A DNA stretch of 64,000 bases from Lachnospiraceae bacterium (GCA_019420465.1 JAHZHB010000119.1:102329-166328), one strand, 5' to 3'; counted from the stretch's first letter, positions 8,317 to 17,013 are shown. The notes: a model not told the origin generated them from the sequence alone. Made by a program: numbers and translations.

Positions 8317-8985
8317 TTATTTATTTTTCTCGTATTCTGCAAAAATATCCAGAAATGCAGTGACCGATTTTGCCGGTTCTCCATTAAATACACTGGAACC
8401 TGCCACCAGCTCGTCTGCACCGGCCTCGATCAGTTCACGGACATTCGAAAGCTTGACACCGCCATCCAGCTCGATCTTTACATCCAGACCTCTTTTGGCG
8501 ATCATCTTTCGCAGATCTTTGATCTTTCGTGTCATGGTCGGAATATAGGCCTGACCGCCAAAGCCCGGATTTACGGTCATCAGAAGTACAACATCCACAT
8601 CCTCCAGTACATATTCGATACTGGTCAGCGGTGTTGCCGGATTTAAGACCACACACACCTCACAGCCAAGATCCCGGATCTGCTGCAATGTTCTGTGCAG
8701 ATGCTTACAGGCCTCCACATGTACACCGATACGGTTGGCACCGGCCTTTTTAACTTCTTCAAGATATCTTCCCGGCTCATCCACCATCAGATGCACGTCA
8801 AAGAAAAGATCGCTGACCTTTCGCATCGAACGGATCACCGGAAAACCGAGCGATATACTCGGTACGAAACTGCCGTCCATCACATCCACATGTACGGCCG
8901 TCACACCGGCTTCCTTTACACAGGCCAGATCACGACCAAGGTTTGCAAAATCCGCAGATAATACGGATGGTAATAATGTAAGCAT
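8317..8985 (-). CDS. rpe: Ribulose-phosphate 3-epimerase
   Basis: 222 residues, normal length. It interconverts ribulose-5-phosphate and xylulose-5-phosphate. Seen: PSVLSADFANLGRD at the start, HVDVMDGSFVPSISLGF with the catalytic Asp and metal ligands, HLMVDEPGRYL, VNPGFGGQAYIP and KIELDGGV. It is the first gene of the minus-strand pentose phosphate operon, behind a good promoter at 9030-9058. A small hairpin (8286-8308) lies between it and the transaldolase gene. Confidence 0.95.
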   Translation of the reverse strand: MLTLLPSVLSADFANLGRDLACVKEAGVTAVHVDVMDGSFVPSISLGFPVIRSMRKVSDLFFDVHLMVDEPGRYLEEVKKAGANRIGVHVEACKHLHRTLQQIRDLGCEVCVVLNPATPLTSIEYVLEDVDVVLLMTVNPGFGGQAYIPTMTRKIKDLRKMIAKRGLDVKIELDGGVKLSNVRELIEAGADELVAGSSVFNGEPAKSVTAFLDIFAEYEKNK

Positions 8986-9029
8986 AAATTTACTTCCTTA
9001 ATATAATACTTTGCCAGTTCAGCGCTCTC

Positions 9030-9058
9030 ATTATAGCAGTTTTAAAATGTACTGTCAT
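9030..9058 (-). promoter_or_regulatory. Promoter of the pentose phosphate operon
   Basis: Minus strand: -35 ATGACA (complement of 9053-9058), 17-nt spacer and -10 TATAAT (complement of 9030-9035). It lies about 45 nt before the rpe start codon. Confidence 0.65.
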
Positions 9059-9183
9059 CCTCTTTTCTTCTTTTTCTGTCTGAATATTTATGCCGTTTTC
9101 TGCATAAAACGTTTCGTTCTGCATCATCGTTATCCAAATTCCTCTGTCTGAACAAAAACTCCTTTCCCTTCCCATGCACATTG

Positions 9184-9239
9184 TTTACCAAAACAGTCCA
9201 GGTCTCACTGTACATTATGGATATGCAGGGTAAAAAATA
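9184..9239 (-). repeat. Post-terminator element, decayed copy E
   Basis: After the NlpC/P60 terminator T-run the minus strand reads ACCCTGCATATCCATAAT, then GTACAGTGAGACCTGG. It keeps CTGCATATC and CAGTG spacing of the element but has lost the palindrome. Confidence 0.45.
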
Positions 9240-9278
9240 GGCTGCGTCCTGCTCTCTTTTTCAGCGCAGGACACAGCC
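9230..9278 (-). terminator. Terminator after the NlpC/P60 gene
   Basis: GGCTGTGTCCTGC and GCAGGACGCAGCC (complements of 9266-9278 and 9240-9252) form a 13-bp stem with one mismatch, followed on the minus strand by TATTTTTTA. Confidence 0.85.
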
Positions 9279-9333
9279 ACTATTTTATCCGGCCTGTCAC
9301 CGCCCGGATAGAAATTCAGTTTTCTGTTGATGA

Positions 9334-10659
9334 TCAGATCACTCGTCTGACAGCTACGATGGAACGGTATGCTGCATTGTAGCTGATCTTGATACCATCT
9401 TTCTTGTTGCTGGCGTGTACGATCGCACCACCGCCCATGTAGATCGCCACATGGCCGGAATAGCAGATGATATCGCCCGGCTTTGCCTCAGAATACGATA
9501 CACCCACACCACAGCCTCTCATTGCACCGGAAGAATGCGGAAGGCTGACACCAAAGTGAGCGTATACGGATTTGATAAATCCGGAACAGTCGGCTCCGTT
9601 TGTCAGACTCTCACCACCCCATACATACGGGTTGCCGACAAACTGTGTAGCATAAGACACAACAGAGCTTCCCTTTCCACTGTAGCTTGCCCCGGAAGAT
9701 CCACCGGAGCTGCTGCCGGAAGACGAACTACCGGAGGAAGAACCACCGGACGAAGATCCACCGGACGAAGATCCACTGGAACTGCTGCCACCGGATGTAC
9801 TGTTATTTTTGCTGGCTGCCGCCTGCTGCTTCTTTGCAGCTTCAGCTGCTGCCTTTTTCTCTGCTTCAGCACGCTTTTTAGCTTCTTCTGCTGCCTTACG
9901 CGCAGCCTCCTGTGCAGCCTTTTCCTGCTGGATCTGACGGATCTGTGCGGACTGCTGACGGATCAAGGCAGAATACTCATCTGCCTTTTTCTCGGCTGCA
10001 CTGATCTCCGATGCATAGTTGGCACTGGTCTTTTTCTTCTTTTCAAGTGCGGCGTTGAGCTGCTTCTCTTCCTCCTCACTCTCTTCTTTCATAGTAACCA
10101 GCTCTGCTTTTTCTTCCTCGAGATCACGTTCCAGAGACTGCACATTTTCCACTGTGGAAACATAGGTTTCCAGTGCCTTACGGTCATAGTCGTACAGCTC
10201 CTGTGTGTACTCGGCCTTATTTAAAAGGTTGGAAATATTGGCATCCGACAGAAGCATCTCCGCCCATGCCGCGCTGCCACCGTTTTCATATATGTAAGCA
10301 ATACGTGTCTTCATGGAATCGTACTGCTTTTGCTGTTCATCCTGCGCTGTTGCCAGATCAGCCTTTGTTGTCTCTATATCAGACTCTTTGTCGGAAATGT
10401 CGCCCTGCAGCGTCTTGATCTCTGCCATCAGCTCGATCAGGTCCGCATCCATCGCATTGATCTCTTTTTGCAGAGCCGCCTTTTTAGTCTCCAGCTCGTC
10501 GATCTTTGACTGCTGGCTGGCCAGACTGCTCTTGGTCTGCGCCTGCTGTTTTTCGAGGGCTTTCTGTTTTTCGTCCAGACTGGTCGCGCCTACCGGCTGG
10601 GCCACAGCCATCGTCAGGGCCAGAACAAATGCCAGTCCTCTCATTTTTTTACCAAACAT
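9334..10659 (-). CDS. CwlO-like NlpC/P60 peptidoglycan hydrolase
   Basis: 441 residues, secreted. Signal peptide at 1-25 (FVLALTMAVAQPVGA, cleavage near A-TS). Residues about 27-270 are a long coiled coil rich in Glu, Lys and Gln, like the regulatory N-terminal domain of B. subtilis CwlO. An Ala/Lys stretch and a Gly/Ser linker (about 285-325) follow. The C-terminal NlpC/P60 domain carries the catalytic Cys of GADCSGF (about 357), His of GHVAIYMG (about 401) and the third polar residue in VHASN (about 414). Such enzymes cut D-Glu to diamino-acid bonds during cell elongation and daughter separation. The promoter carries a WalR-like box, consistent with control by the cell-wall two-component system. 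Confidence 0.92.
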   Translation of the reverse strand: MFGKKMRGLAFVLALTMAVAQPVGATSLDEKQKALEKQQAQTKSSLASQQSKIDELETKKAALQKEINAMDADLIELMAEIKTLQGDISDKESDIETTKADLATAQDEQQKQYDSMKTRIAYIYENGGSAAWAEMLLSDANISNLLNKAEYTQELYDYDRKALETYVSTVENVQSLERDLEEEKAELVTMKEESEEEEKQLNAALEKKKKTSANYASEISAAEKKADEYSALIRQQSAQIRQIQQEKAAQEAARKAAEEAKKRAEAEKKAAAEAAKKQQAAASKNNSTSGGSSSSGSSSGGSSSGGSSSGSSSSGSSSGGSSGASYSGKGSSVVSYATQFVGNPYVWGGESLTNGADCSGFIKSVYAHFGVSLPHSSGAMRGCGVGVSYSEAKPGDIICYSGHVAIYMGGGAIVHASNKKDGIKISYNAAYRSIVAVRRVI

Positions 10660-10782
10660 ATATACTCCTTATCAAATATGTATCCATTCTGCAGTGACCG
10701 TCCGCCAAATATGGCTCTCCCCTGCTGCGGACAGGTACAGGTTACCATGCAAATGTTATGATTTTGTGAATTACTCTCCGTC

Positions 10783-10811
10783 ATACTAACACAGAGATGC
10801 AAAATTTGCAA
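10783..10811 (-). promoter_or_regulatory. Promoter of the NlpC/P60 gene
   Basis: Minus strand -35 TTGCAA (10806-10811), 17-nt spacer, -10 TAGTAT (complement of 10783-10788). The roughly 120-nt leader contains a GTCCGC/GCGGAC hairpin but no riboswitch that I recognise. Confidence 0.6.
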
Positions 10812-10818
10812 CCTTGTC

Positions 10819-10835
10819 TGTAACATTTCTGTAAT
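10819..10835 (+). promoter_or_regulatory. WalR-like direct-repeat box
   Basis: TGTAAC-N5-TGTAAT at 10819-10835 fits the WalR (YycF) consensus TGTWAH-N5-TGTWAH exactly. It lies 7 nt upstream of the -35 box of the hydrolase promoter, though on the opposite strand from the gene. WalR controls cwlO and related genes in Bacillus; regulation here is inferred. Confidence 0.55.
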
Positions 10836-10907
10836 CTTTTCCGTCATCCACCAGGTATGTGAACATCTGCAGTCAACTTAACCAGATACCATTTTCAGAC
10901 AGCTCAT

Positions 10908-11096
10908 TCACCCCTTCAGCCCCTCTCTTACTGCCCTGGCGATCTCACAGGAATCGCTGTGCGGGCACGTCTGATAGCCGCAGTCTATCTCATCAATCTG
11001 CCATTTTTTTCCATCGTTTACATATACACAAAGTACGATACGTCCCTGATTCTGGCAACGACAAAATCCGTTTAAAAACACCTCTTTCTCCTGCAT
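10908..11096 (-). CDS. Small cysteine-rich hypothetical protein, 62 aa
   Basis: The start at MQEKEVFLNGF is chosen because AGGAGG lies 11 nt upstream; a longer frame upstream has no site and runs through the fhs promoter region. The product has four Cys in two pairs: FCRCQNQG and YQTCPHSDSCEIAR. That spacing could bind zinc. It sits divergently from fhs, downstream of nothing obvious, and its stop lies before the hydrolase promoter. I do not recognise the family. Confidence 0.55.
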   Translation of the reverse strand: MQEKEVFLNGFCRCQNQGRIVLCVYVNDGKKWQIDEIDCGYQTCPHSDSCEIARAVREGLKG

Positions 11097-11193
11097 TCGC
11101 GTTTTTTTCCTCCTGTATTCATTTTTATAGTATGCTACAATCCGTACAGTTTCGGTCTCTTTCGTTTCCATCACATTTGCCCCTGTTAAATCC

Positions 11194-11222
11194 TTGACAC
11201 TCTCTTTTGCCCGTGTTACTAT
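11194..11222 (+). promoter_or_regulatory. Promoter of fhs
   Basis: TTGACA (11194-11199), 17-nt spacer, TACTAT (11217-11222). The transcript would start at about 11229, exactly at the 5' side of the ZTP riboswitch. Confidence 0.8.
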
Positions 11223-11227
11223 ACATG

Positions 11228-11348
11228 CAAAAGCAGTTCTGTGATGACTGACGGGCAAAGTGGATAACCACAGGGAAGTCACAGAAGATACCGCCGACCG
11301 TCTGGGCAGCATATATAACCGTACGTTCGTTATGTATGTTGCTTTTTT
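11228..11348 (+). promoter_or_regulatory. ZTP (pfl) riboswitch with terminator
   Basis: The leader of fhs has a P1 stem (TTCTGTGA-ACT with AG-TCACAGAA, about 11237-11286), an internal domain GGGCAAAGTGGATAACCACAGG, and the highly conserved 3' domain CCGACCGTCTGGGCA (11294-11308). The last bases lead into the terminator. ZTP signals low 10-formyl-tetrahydrofolate, so turning on formate-THF ligase and formate uptake fits. pfl RNAs are known upstream of fhs and purine genes. Confidence 0.88.
11306..11348 (+). terminator. Riboswitch expression-platform terminator
   Basis: GCAGCATATATAAC (11306-11319) and GTTATGTATGTTGC (11329-11342) form the stem, followed by TTTTTT. The left arm overlaps the end of the conserved ZTP 3' domain, giving a direct ligand-dependent switch. 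Confidence 0.85.
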
Positions 11349-11425
11349 ATTACTATACCTGTTCCGGATATAAAGATGCAAGACCGGAACCACAATAATT
11401 TCATTTTTGAAAGGAGCATGTATCT

Positions 11426-13111
11426 ATGGGTTACAAATCAGACATCGAAATCGCTCAGGAATGTGTTATGGAACCAATCACCAAAATCGCCGAAAAAGCA
11501 GGTATTGACGACAAATACCTCGAACAGTACGGCAAATATAAAGCCAAGATCGACTACAGCCTGTTAAAAGAGTCCGACAGAAAAAACGGTAAGCTGATCC
11601 TCGTTACTGCCATCAATCCGACACCGGCCGGTGAAGGCAAGACCACCACGACCGTAGGTCTGGCCGATGGTATGCAAAAGCTCGGCAAAAACGTTATGGT
11701 CGCTCTGCGTGAGCCATCCTTAGGTCCGGTCTTCGGTGTTAAGGGCGGTGCTGCCGGCGGCGGATATGCACAGGTCGTTCCGATGGAGGATATCAACCTG
11801 CACTTTACCGGTGACTTCCATGCGATCGGTGCAGCCAACAACCTGCTGGCAGCTATGATCGACAACCATATTTTCCAGGGAAATGCCTTAAACATCGACC
11901 CGCGCAAGATCACCTGGAAACGCTGCGTGGATATGAACGACCGTCAGCTGCGTTATATCGTAGACGGTATGGGCGGCAAGTCGAACGGTATGCCGCGTGA
12001 GGACGGCTACGACATCACTGTAGCTTCCGAGATCATGGCTGTTCTGTGTCTGGCCAGCGACATCAAGGATCTGAAGGAAAGACTGTCCCGTATCATCATC
12101 GGCTATACCTACGGCAAAGCGTCCGAGCAGAAGCCGGTAACAGCCGGAGATCTGCATGCAGAAGGTGCCATGACTGCACTGTTAAAAGATGCGTTAAAGC
12201 CAAATCTGGTACAGACACTCGAACATGTACCGGCTATCGTACACGGCGGACCTTTTGCCAACATCGCTCACGGCTGCAATTCCGTGACAGCTACCAAAAT
12301 GGCCATGAAGCTCAGCGATTATGCGATCACAGAGGCTGGCTTCGGTGCTGACCTTGGTGCCGAGAAATTCCTTGATATCAAATGCCGTATGGCAGGTCTT
12401 ACACCAAATGCAGTCGTTATCGTAGCTACCGTACGTGCCTTAAAATACAACGGCGGTGTAGCCAAAGCCGATTTAAATAATGAAAATCTCGAAGCACTCG
12501 AAAAAGGTATGCCAAACCTGTTAAAACATGTCAGCAACATCAAAAACGTATACGGTCTGCCCTGCGTAGTTGCTATCAATGCTTTCCCGACAGATACAAA
12601 GGCAGAGCTTGACCTTGTTGAAGCCAAATGTAAAGAGCTCGGTGTTAATGTTGCGCTGTCCGAAGTATGGGCCAAAGGCGGCGAAGGCGGTATCGCTCTT
12701 GCCAAAGAGGTCATCCGTCTCTGCGAAGAGCCTGCCGACTTCCACTACAGCTACGAGCTGACCGGTTCTATCGAAGACAAACTGAACCAGATCGTTCAGA
12801 AGATCTACGGCGGCAGCCGCGTTGTCCTGACAGCCAACGCTCAGAAACAGGCAAAACAGCTCGAAGCACTCGGCTTTGGCAACTGCCCGATCTGCGTGGC
12901 AAAGACACAGTACAGTCTGTCTGATGACGCGACCAAGCTTGGTGCTCCGAAAGACTTTGAAGTTACCGTACGCAACTTAAAGATCAGTGCCGGTGCCGGC
13001 TTTATCGTAGCCCTGACCGGTGAGATCATGACCATGCCGGGTCTTCCGAAAGTACCGGCAGCCGAAAGAATCGATGTCGACGAAAACGGCAAGATTACAG
13101 GACTTTTCTAA
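11426..13111 (+). CDS. fhs: Formate-tetrahydrofolate ligase
   Basis: 561 residues, full length. It makes 10-formyl-THF from formate, THF and ATP, the entry step of the methyl branch of the Wood-Ljungdahl pathway and of purine supply. Seen: the P-loop [11 protein letters not shown] (about residue 66-76), [42 protein letters not shown], and VRALKYNGG. Start chosen at ATG 9-10 nt after GAAAGGAG. It is the first gene of an operon with a formate channel 35 nt downstream and is controlled by a ZTP riboswitch. Confidence 0.97.
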   Translation: MGYKSDIEIAQECVMEPITKIAEKAGIDDKYLEQYGKYKAKIDYSLLKESDRKNGKLILVTAINPTPAGEGKTTTTVGLADGMQKLGKNVMVALREPSLGPVFGVKGGAAGGGYAQVVPMEDINLHFTGDFHAIGAANNLLAAMIDNHIFQGNALNIDPRKITWKRCVDMNDRQLRYIVDGMGGKSNGMPREDGYDITVASEIMAVLCLASDIKDLKERLSRIIIGYTYGKASEQKPVTAGDLHAEGAMTALLKDALKPNLVQTLEHVPAIVHGGPFANIAHGCNSVTATKMAMKLSDYAITEAGFGADLGAEKFLDIKCRMAGLTPNAVVIVATVRALKYNGGVAKADLNNENLEALEKGMPNLLKHVSNIKNVYGLPCVVAINAFPTDTKAELDLVEAKCKELGVNVALSEVWAKGGEGGIALAKEVIRLCEEPADFHYSYELTGSIEDKLNQIVQKIYGGSRVVLTANAQKQAKQLEALGFGNCPICVAKTQYSLSDDATKLGAPKDFEVTVRNLKISAGAGFIVALTGEIMTMPGLPKVPAAERIDVDENGKITGLF

Positions 13112-13146
13112 ACCTGCATAAGTATAGAAAGAATTCAGGTGATCGT

Positions 13147-13917
13147 ATGTTTAAAACAGAATATGATGCACTTTGCAGCGCCGCTGCAGCCAAAAGGGAT
13201 CTCTTTTACAAGAATCCCTTCGGCTACCTGGTAGCCTCCATGGTCGCCGGTATGTTCATCTCGTTTGGCAGCTTTGTCTCCATGAGTATCGGCGGATTTT
13301 TAACCGCTGCAGGCTCTGATCTGATCAGGTTTTTCGTACCACTGACCTTTGCCGCAGCGTTGAGTCTGGTAGTTATGGCAGGCTGTGAACTTTTCACCGG
13401 CAACAATCTGATTCTGTCCGCCGGAGCTTTTAAGAAAAAACTCACCTGGGGGGACACCATAAAGCTCTGGATCGTCTGCTATCTGGGCAATTTTCTTGGT
13501 TCCTGGATCATGATCGGACTGTTTGAGCTCACCGGTTTTGACAGCAATCCGGATATTGCTTCCTATTTTGCCACGACTTCTGCCGCCAAGATGGGGCTTT
13601 CCCCGCTGGCACAGTTTTCACGCGGTATTCTCTGTAATATCTGTGTATGTCTGGCCGTATGGTGTGCCACAAAGCTTAAAAGCGAATCCGGCAAGCTGAT
13701 CATGATTGTCTGGTGCATCCTCGTTTTTATGATCTGCGGATTTGAACACAGCATTGCCAATATGAGCATCCTCGGTGTGGGACTTCTTCACCCGATGGAT
13801 CAGGTGCTGACGGTAAGTGCATACTTTGGCAACCTGTTTTTTGTCACTATCGGCAATATGATCGGCGGTATCGTCTTTGTAGCGGTGCCTTATCTGATCA
13901 TCGCAAAAGAGGCATAA
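13147..13917 (+). CDS. Formate/nitrite transporter (FNT) family channel
   Basis: 256 residues with about six membrane helices. FNT hallmarks are AGCELFTGNN (about residues 79-88) in the middle and GFEHSIANMS (about 198-207), which line the pore and contain the central His. FocA-type pentamers move formate with protons. Directly following fhs under the ZTP riboswitch, it probably imports formate for the ligase; export during mixed-acid fermentation is also possible. Nitrite or hydrosulfide channels share the fold, but the context favours formate. Confidence 0.9.
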   Translation: MFKTEYDALCSAAAAKRDLFYKNPFGYLVASMVAGMFISFGSFVSMSIGGFLTAAGSDLIRFFVPLTFAAALSLVVMAGCELFTGNNLILSAGAFKKKLTWGDTIKLWIVCYLGNFLGSWIMIGLFELTGFDSNPDIASYFATTSAAKMGLSPLAQFSRGILCNICVCLAVWCATKLKSESGKLIMIVWCILVFMICGFEHSIANMSILGVGLLHPMDQVLTVSAYFGNLFFVTIGNMIGGIVFVAVPYLIIAKEA

Positions 13918-14013
13918 ATATCGGCCACTCCATCCTCTTAAACATTATCCTACCCGTTTTCGGGATTACATGATTACGCCGATATTTGCATATTAGAGTT
14001 CTTCACTCTACTT

Positions 14014-14045
14014 AAAACTGTCCTGGCTTTGCCGGACAGTTTTTT
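14014..14045 (+). terminator. Terminator of the fhs operon
   Basis: AAAACTGTCC (14014-14023), loop, GGACAGT (14034-14040), T-run. Upstream in the same gap an outer inverted repeat AAATATCGGC/GCCGATATTT flanks about 50 nt (13916-13987). Confidence 0.85.
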
Positions 14046-14074
14046 GCCTCTTTATTCTTTAATACGTTAAATCG

Positions 14075-14103
14075 TTGATTTATTGCTTATTATATGTTAC
14101 AAT
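14075..14103 (+). promoter_or_regulatory. Promoter of the DAHP synthase gene
   Basis: TTGATT (14075-14080), 17-nt spacer, TACAAT (14098-14103). The leader is about 165 nt and AT-rich; I see no T-box or leader peptide in it. Confidence 0.6.
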
Positions 14104-14274
14104 AGCGCTCGTAAAAAGATACGTAACAGACAGATATATACTCTTTTTATATTCACTTTTATGTCATAGCTGATGCTAACTGTGAATTGCCATCGCTTTG
14201 GTTATGTGCTAATATACAATTAGCGTTATGCATAAATATTCAGCTAAAGAAAGATAGATTGGAGAACTGTTATT

Positions 14275-15309
14275 ATGGAAATGGATATGCGTTTTTTACG
14301 AAAACTCCCTGTTCCGAAAGAGATCAAGGAACGTTTTCCTGTAGATAAAGCGATCGCCGACATCAAAGAAAAACGTGATAAGGAAATGAAAGCTATTTTT
14401 GATGGCGAGATTGATAAATTTATCCTGATCATCGGTCCCTGCTCTGCTGACCGCGAAGACTCTGTACTGGATTACACCTACCGTCTGGCCAAAGTACAGG
14501 AAAAGGTCAAAGACAAGCTCTTTATCATCCCGCGTATTTATACCAACAAGCCGAGAACCACCGGTGCCGGTTACAAAGGTCTGGTACATCAGCCGGATCC
14601 GGACAAAGCCCCGGATATGCTGGAGGGTCTGATCAAAGTCCGTGACCTGCACACCCGTGCGATCCGTGAGACCGGCCTTACCTGTGCCGATGAGCTTCTG
14701 TACCCGGAGAACCACCGCTATATCTCAGATATCCTGTCCTACACAGCGATCGGTGCCCGTTCCGTTGAGAACCAGCAGCATCGCCTGACAGCCAGCGGTA
14801 TCGGTATCCCGGTCGGTATGAAAAATCCGACCAGTGGTGATCTTTCCGTTATGATGAACGGTATCGTAGCCGCCCAGAGCGGTCATACCTTCCTCTACAG
14901 AGGCTGGGAGGTCCAGACAGACGGTAACCCGTATGCCCATGCCATCCTGCGAGGTTACGTTGATAACTTCGGCAAGAGCAGTCCGAACTACCACTACGAG
15001 GATCTCGTGCATCTGTACGATATCTATATGAAGAGCAATCTGAAAAATCCATGTGTCTTTGTTGATACCAACCATGCCAACTCCGGCAAAAAGTTCATGG
15101 AACAGATCCGTATCAGTAAAGAGGTCCTGCACAGTGTGCATCACAATCCTGACCTTCACGGATTCGTCCGCGGTCTGATGATCGAAAGCTACATTGAGGA
15201 TGGCAACCAGAAGATCGGCGAGGGCTGCTACGGAAAATCCATCACTGACCCGTGTCTTGGCTGGGAAAAATCCGAAAAACTGATCTATGAGATCGCTGAT
15301 CTGTACTAA
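14275..15309 (+). CDS. 3-deoxy-7-phosphoheptulonate (DAHP) synthase, AroG type
   Basis: 344 residues, the length of the AroFGH class. It condenses phosphoenolpyruvate with erythrose-4-phosphate at the start of aromatic amino acid synthesis. Seen: IIGPCSADREDSV (metal and PEP site), PRTTGAGYKGL, GMKNPTSGDL, DTNHANSGK, MIESYIEDGNQ and the C-terminal GKSITDPCLGWE, all catalytic or metal-binding blocks of the family. GGAGAACTGTT precedes the start ATG. The gene stands alone between its promoter and a strong terminator. Which aromatic amino acid inhibits it cannot be read. Its erythrose-4-phosphate comes from the pathway encoded at 5-9 kb. Confidence 0.95.
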   Translation: MEMDMRFLRKLPVPKEIKERFPVDKAIADIKEKRDKEMKAIFDGEIDKFILIIGPCSADREDSVLDYTYRLAKVQEKVKDKLFIIPRIYTNKPRTTGAGYKGLVHQPDPDKAPDMLEGLIKVRDLHTRAIRETGLTCADELLYPENHRYISDILSYTAIGARSVENQQHRLTASGIGIPVGMKNPTSGDLSVMMNGIVAAQSGHTFLYRGWEVQTDGNPYAHAILRGYVDNFGKSSPNYHYEDLVHLYDIYMKSNLKNPCVFVDTNHANSGKKFMEQIRISKEVLHSVHHNPDLHGFVRGLMIESYIEDGNQKIGEGCYGKSITDPCLGWEKSEKLIYEIADLY

Positions 15310-15372
15310 TACTAACTTCATCTGCAGATTGATACCTGGTGCACTAAACCTTTTATCGATCTGCAAGGCAAT

Positions 15373-15420
15373 AAAAAACCGTATTCTGCGTTATTTGTCG
15401 CAGAATACGGTTTTTATTTT
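15373..15420. terminator. Bidirectional terminator between DAHP synthase and PduO-like genes
   Basis: AAAACCGTATTCTGCG (15375-15390) and CGCAGAATACGGTTTT (15399-15414) form a 16-bp perfect stem flanked by A and T runs. Confidence 0.92.
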
Positions 15421-15433
15421 ACTATATATCTGT

Positions 15434-16462
15434 TTATCGTTTTAATGCGCCCTGCAGAAGCTCTACTGCCAGCTGTGTCTTTTCGTTGTTGGCCTTTTCG
15501 TTGGAACCGTAGATACCTACCGCACCGATCAGATAGCCATTTTCGTACAGAGCCGCCGCACTCTTTTCTACAGCTTTGGCTGCTTCTCCCTGCAGTCTGG
15601 CTCTGTGCAGAGCCTCTTTGGCCGCCGAAAGCGAACCATGCACCTGTACAGAATGTCTGGCCAGAGAATTGGTTGCCAGAATCTCTCCCTCCGGATCAAC
15701 CACACAGATCGTATAGAATGTACCGTAGGAATTATTTACCCGGGCACTGAATTTCTTAATACGGTTGGCCACGCGGTCCCGGCAAAGTGACGGAATCTTT
15801 TCTATAACAGGCTCGCTCACAACCTTCTCCGGCAGTCTGCCATCCGAAGATTCCGGCTGAACGCCTGCTGTGGTCTCATTAGCGACCGGTGCTGCTACCG
15901 CCAGCTGCTGACTGTTTTCTACCTGGCGGGCGATCTGCTGAGTCAGAGAAAGCCCCTGCTGTCTGGCATCTGCCAAACGTGCCTGTATGTATAAATAATC
16001 GGACAGACGATTCAGATAGGCTCCGGCCTGCTCATCCATCGGATAGCTGGCTGCCACCTCCGTAAAACGGCGCTCGCACCGTCTGACAACACTCCTTGCG
16101 ATATCGATCTGTGCAGAATAGAAGCATCCCCCAGGCAAAATCTCCCCCTCTGCCTGCGTCAGCTGTCTCTCCATCTGACCGATCCTCGTCTCCAGCTCAG
16201 CCACCTGTTCTTTGGATACGCCCTGTATACGGCTGCCTGCCGGCTGTTCAACGCCATGCTTAACCACCAGAAGCACCTTCTGGATACCCAGAAGCTCCTG
16301 CCACAGCATCGCATCCTGTGTCAGAGACCGCACCAGTCCGATATGGCTGTTCAATTCATCCAGTTCCCCCAGAAGATGGATCCGCACATCACTTTTCATT
16401 ACACGCGTACCCTCTCCGAGGACGGTCACCTTTGTGTCACCGCTTTTTTCGTAGAGTTTCAT
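15434..16462 (-). CDS. PduO-type cobalamin adenosyltransferase with C-terminal GlcG/HbpS domain
   Basis: 342 residues in two domains. Residues 1-185 match the PduO/MMAB ATP:cob(I)alamin adenosyltransferase: LGELDELNSHIG, RSVVRRCERRF and AYLNRLSDYLYIQARLA are conserved. A linker follows (about 190-225), then a GlcG/HbpS (DUF336, heme-binding type) domain with AALYENGYLIGAVGIYG. Full-length PduO of Salmonella has this same architecture. The enzyme makes adenosylcobalamin in the cytoplasm. Oddity: the N-terminal ATP-binding loop reads EKSGDTKVTVLGEGTRV rather than the usual TGD-x-G-x-T-x-L, so the nucleotide site is altered and activity may differ. It is a lone gene with no pdu or eut partners here. 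Confidence 0.85.
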   Translation of the reverse strand: MKLYEKSGDTKVTVLGEGTRVMKSDVRIHLLGELDELNSHIGLVRSLTQDAMLWQELLGIQKVLLVVKHGVEQPAGSRIQGVSKEQVAELETRIGQMERQLTQAEGEILPGGCFYSAQIDIARSVVRRCERRFTEVAASYPMDEQAGAYLNRLSDYLYIQARLADARQQGLSLTQQIARQVENSQQLAVAAPVANETTAGVQPESSDGRLPEKVVSEPVIEKIPSLCRDRVANRIKKFSARVNNSYGTFYTICVVDPEGEILATNSLARHSVQVHGSLSAAKEALHRARLQGEAAKAVEKSAAALYENGYLIGAVGIYGSNEKANNEKTQLAVELLQGALKR

Positions 16463-16581
16463 ACTATCCCCTTATATCTGGAGGCATAAACCTCCCACAA
16501 TTAATTTTAAGTATAGCACACTCTTCTCAAATATGGTAGCCATCTTTTACAATTAAATCAACAATCCTAAATTTTTATTTA

Positions 16582-16611
16582 AATTCCACCGCCCGCTTAT
16601 GCGGTGGAATT
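16582..16611 (-). terminator. Hairpin, terminator-like, after the GH78 fragment
   Basis: AATTCCACCGC (16582-16592) pairs perfectly with GCGGTGGAATT (16601-16611). The downstream T-tract on the minus strand is broken (TTTAAATAAAAATTT), so termination is likely but not certain. Confidence 0.6.
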
Positions 16612-16662
16612 CACTCTAAAACCGATCAGCATCCCGCCAAAGAACACAGACAGCAGCCATCG

Positions 16663-17013
16663 CTACCAGTTTTTTAAGTTTTCTCTTGTCCAGCTGGTCC
16701 TCGTCACCAGAAACGCCTGTCTGTCGGCATAGTATCTGTTGACTCTTTTATAGGTAAAAGATCCGACTGCCCAGCCACCTGCAACAATCGCACAGAGCTC
16801 ATTTTCTCCGTCGGACAGCTGCCTGGTGATATCGTAGGTCTGGTACTGCAGCTGATGCTTATAGGATGTAAAACCGGGAGCAAAATAGGTATCGCCTACC
16901 TTTTCACCATTCAGTGTCAGCTCATAGATACCAAGAGCTGTTGCATACAGCCGGGCTGCCTTTATCTTCTTTTTATATGCGATTTTTTTACGTTTCTTTG
17001 ATAGATGCATCAT
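16663..17013 (-). pseudogene. Fragment of a GH78 alpha-L-rhamnosidase (N-terminal domain)
   Basis: 116 codons. LYATALGIYELTLNGEKVGD and the following APGFTSYKHQLQYQTYDITR match the N-terminal lectin-like domain of bacterial alpha-L-rhamnosidases (normally 800-1000 residues). The catalytic (alpha/alpha)6 barrel is absent and the frame stops soon after. The Lys-rich start MMHLSKKRKKIAYKKK is probably not original. It is a gene remnant left by deletion. Confidence 0.7.

Noticed and set aside
9687..9800. Tandem repeat
   Set aside because: It is the Gly/Ser linker of the NlpC/P60 protein (codons for Ser and Gly in short runs), not a CRISPR or intergenic repeat.
9415..10224. Long plus-strand ORF (269 codons) opposite the NlpC/P60 gene
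   Set aside because: It is the antisense of a clear coding sequence with catalytic motifs, and its composition (Cys, Leu runs) reflects the Gln/Glu/Ala coiled coil on the other strand.
10660..10780. c-di-AMP (ydaO) riboswitch upstream of the NlpC/P60 gene
   Set aside because: Such genes often carry one, but the conserved ydaO sequence blocks are not seen; only a simple GTCCGC/GCGGAC hairpin is present.
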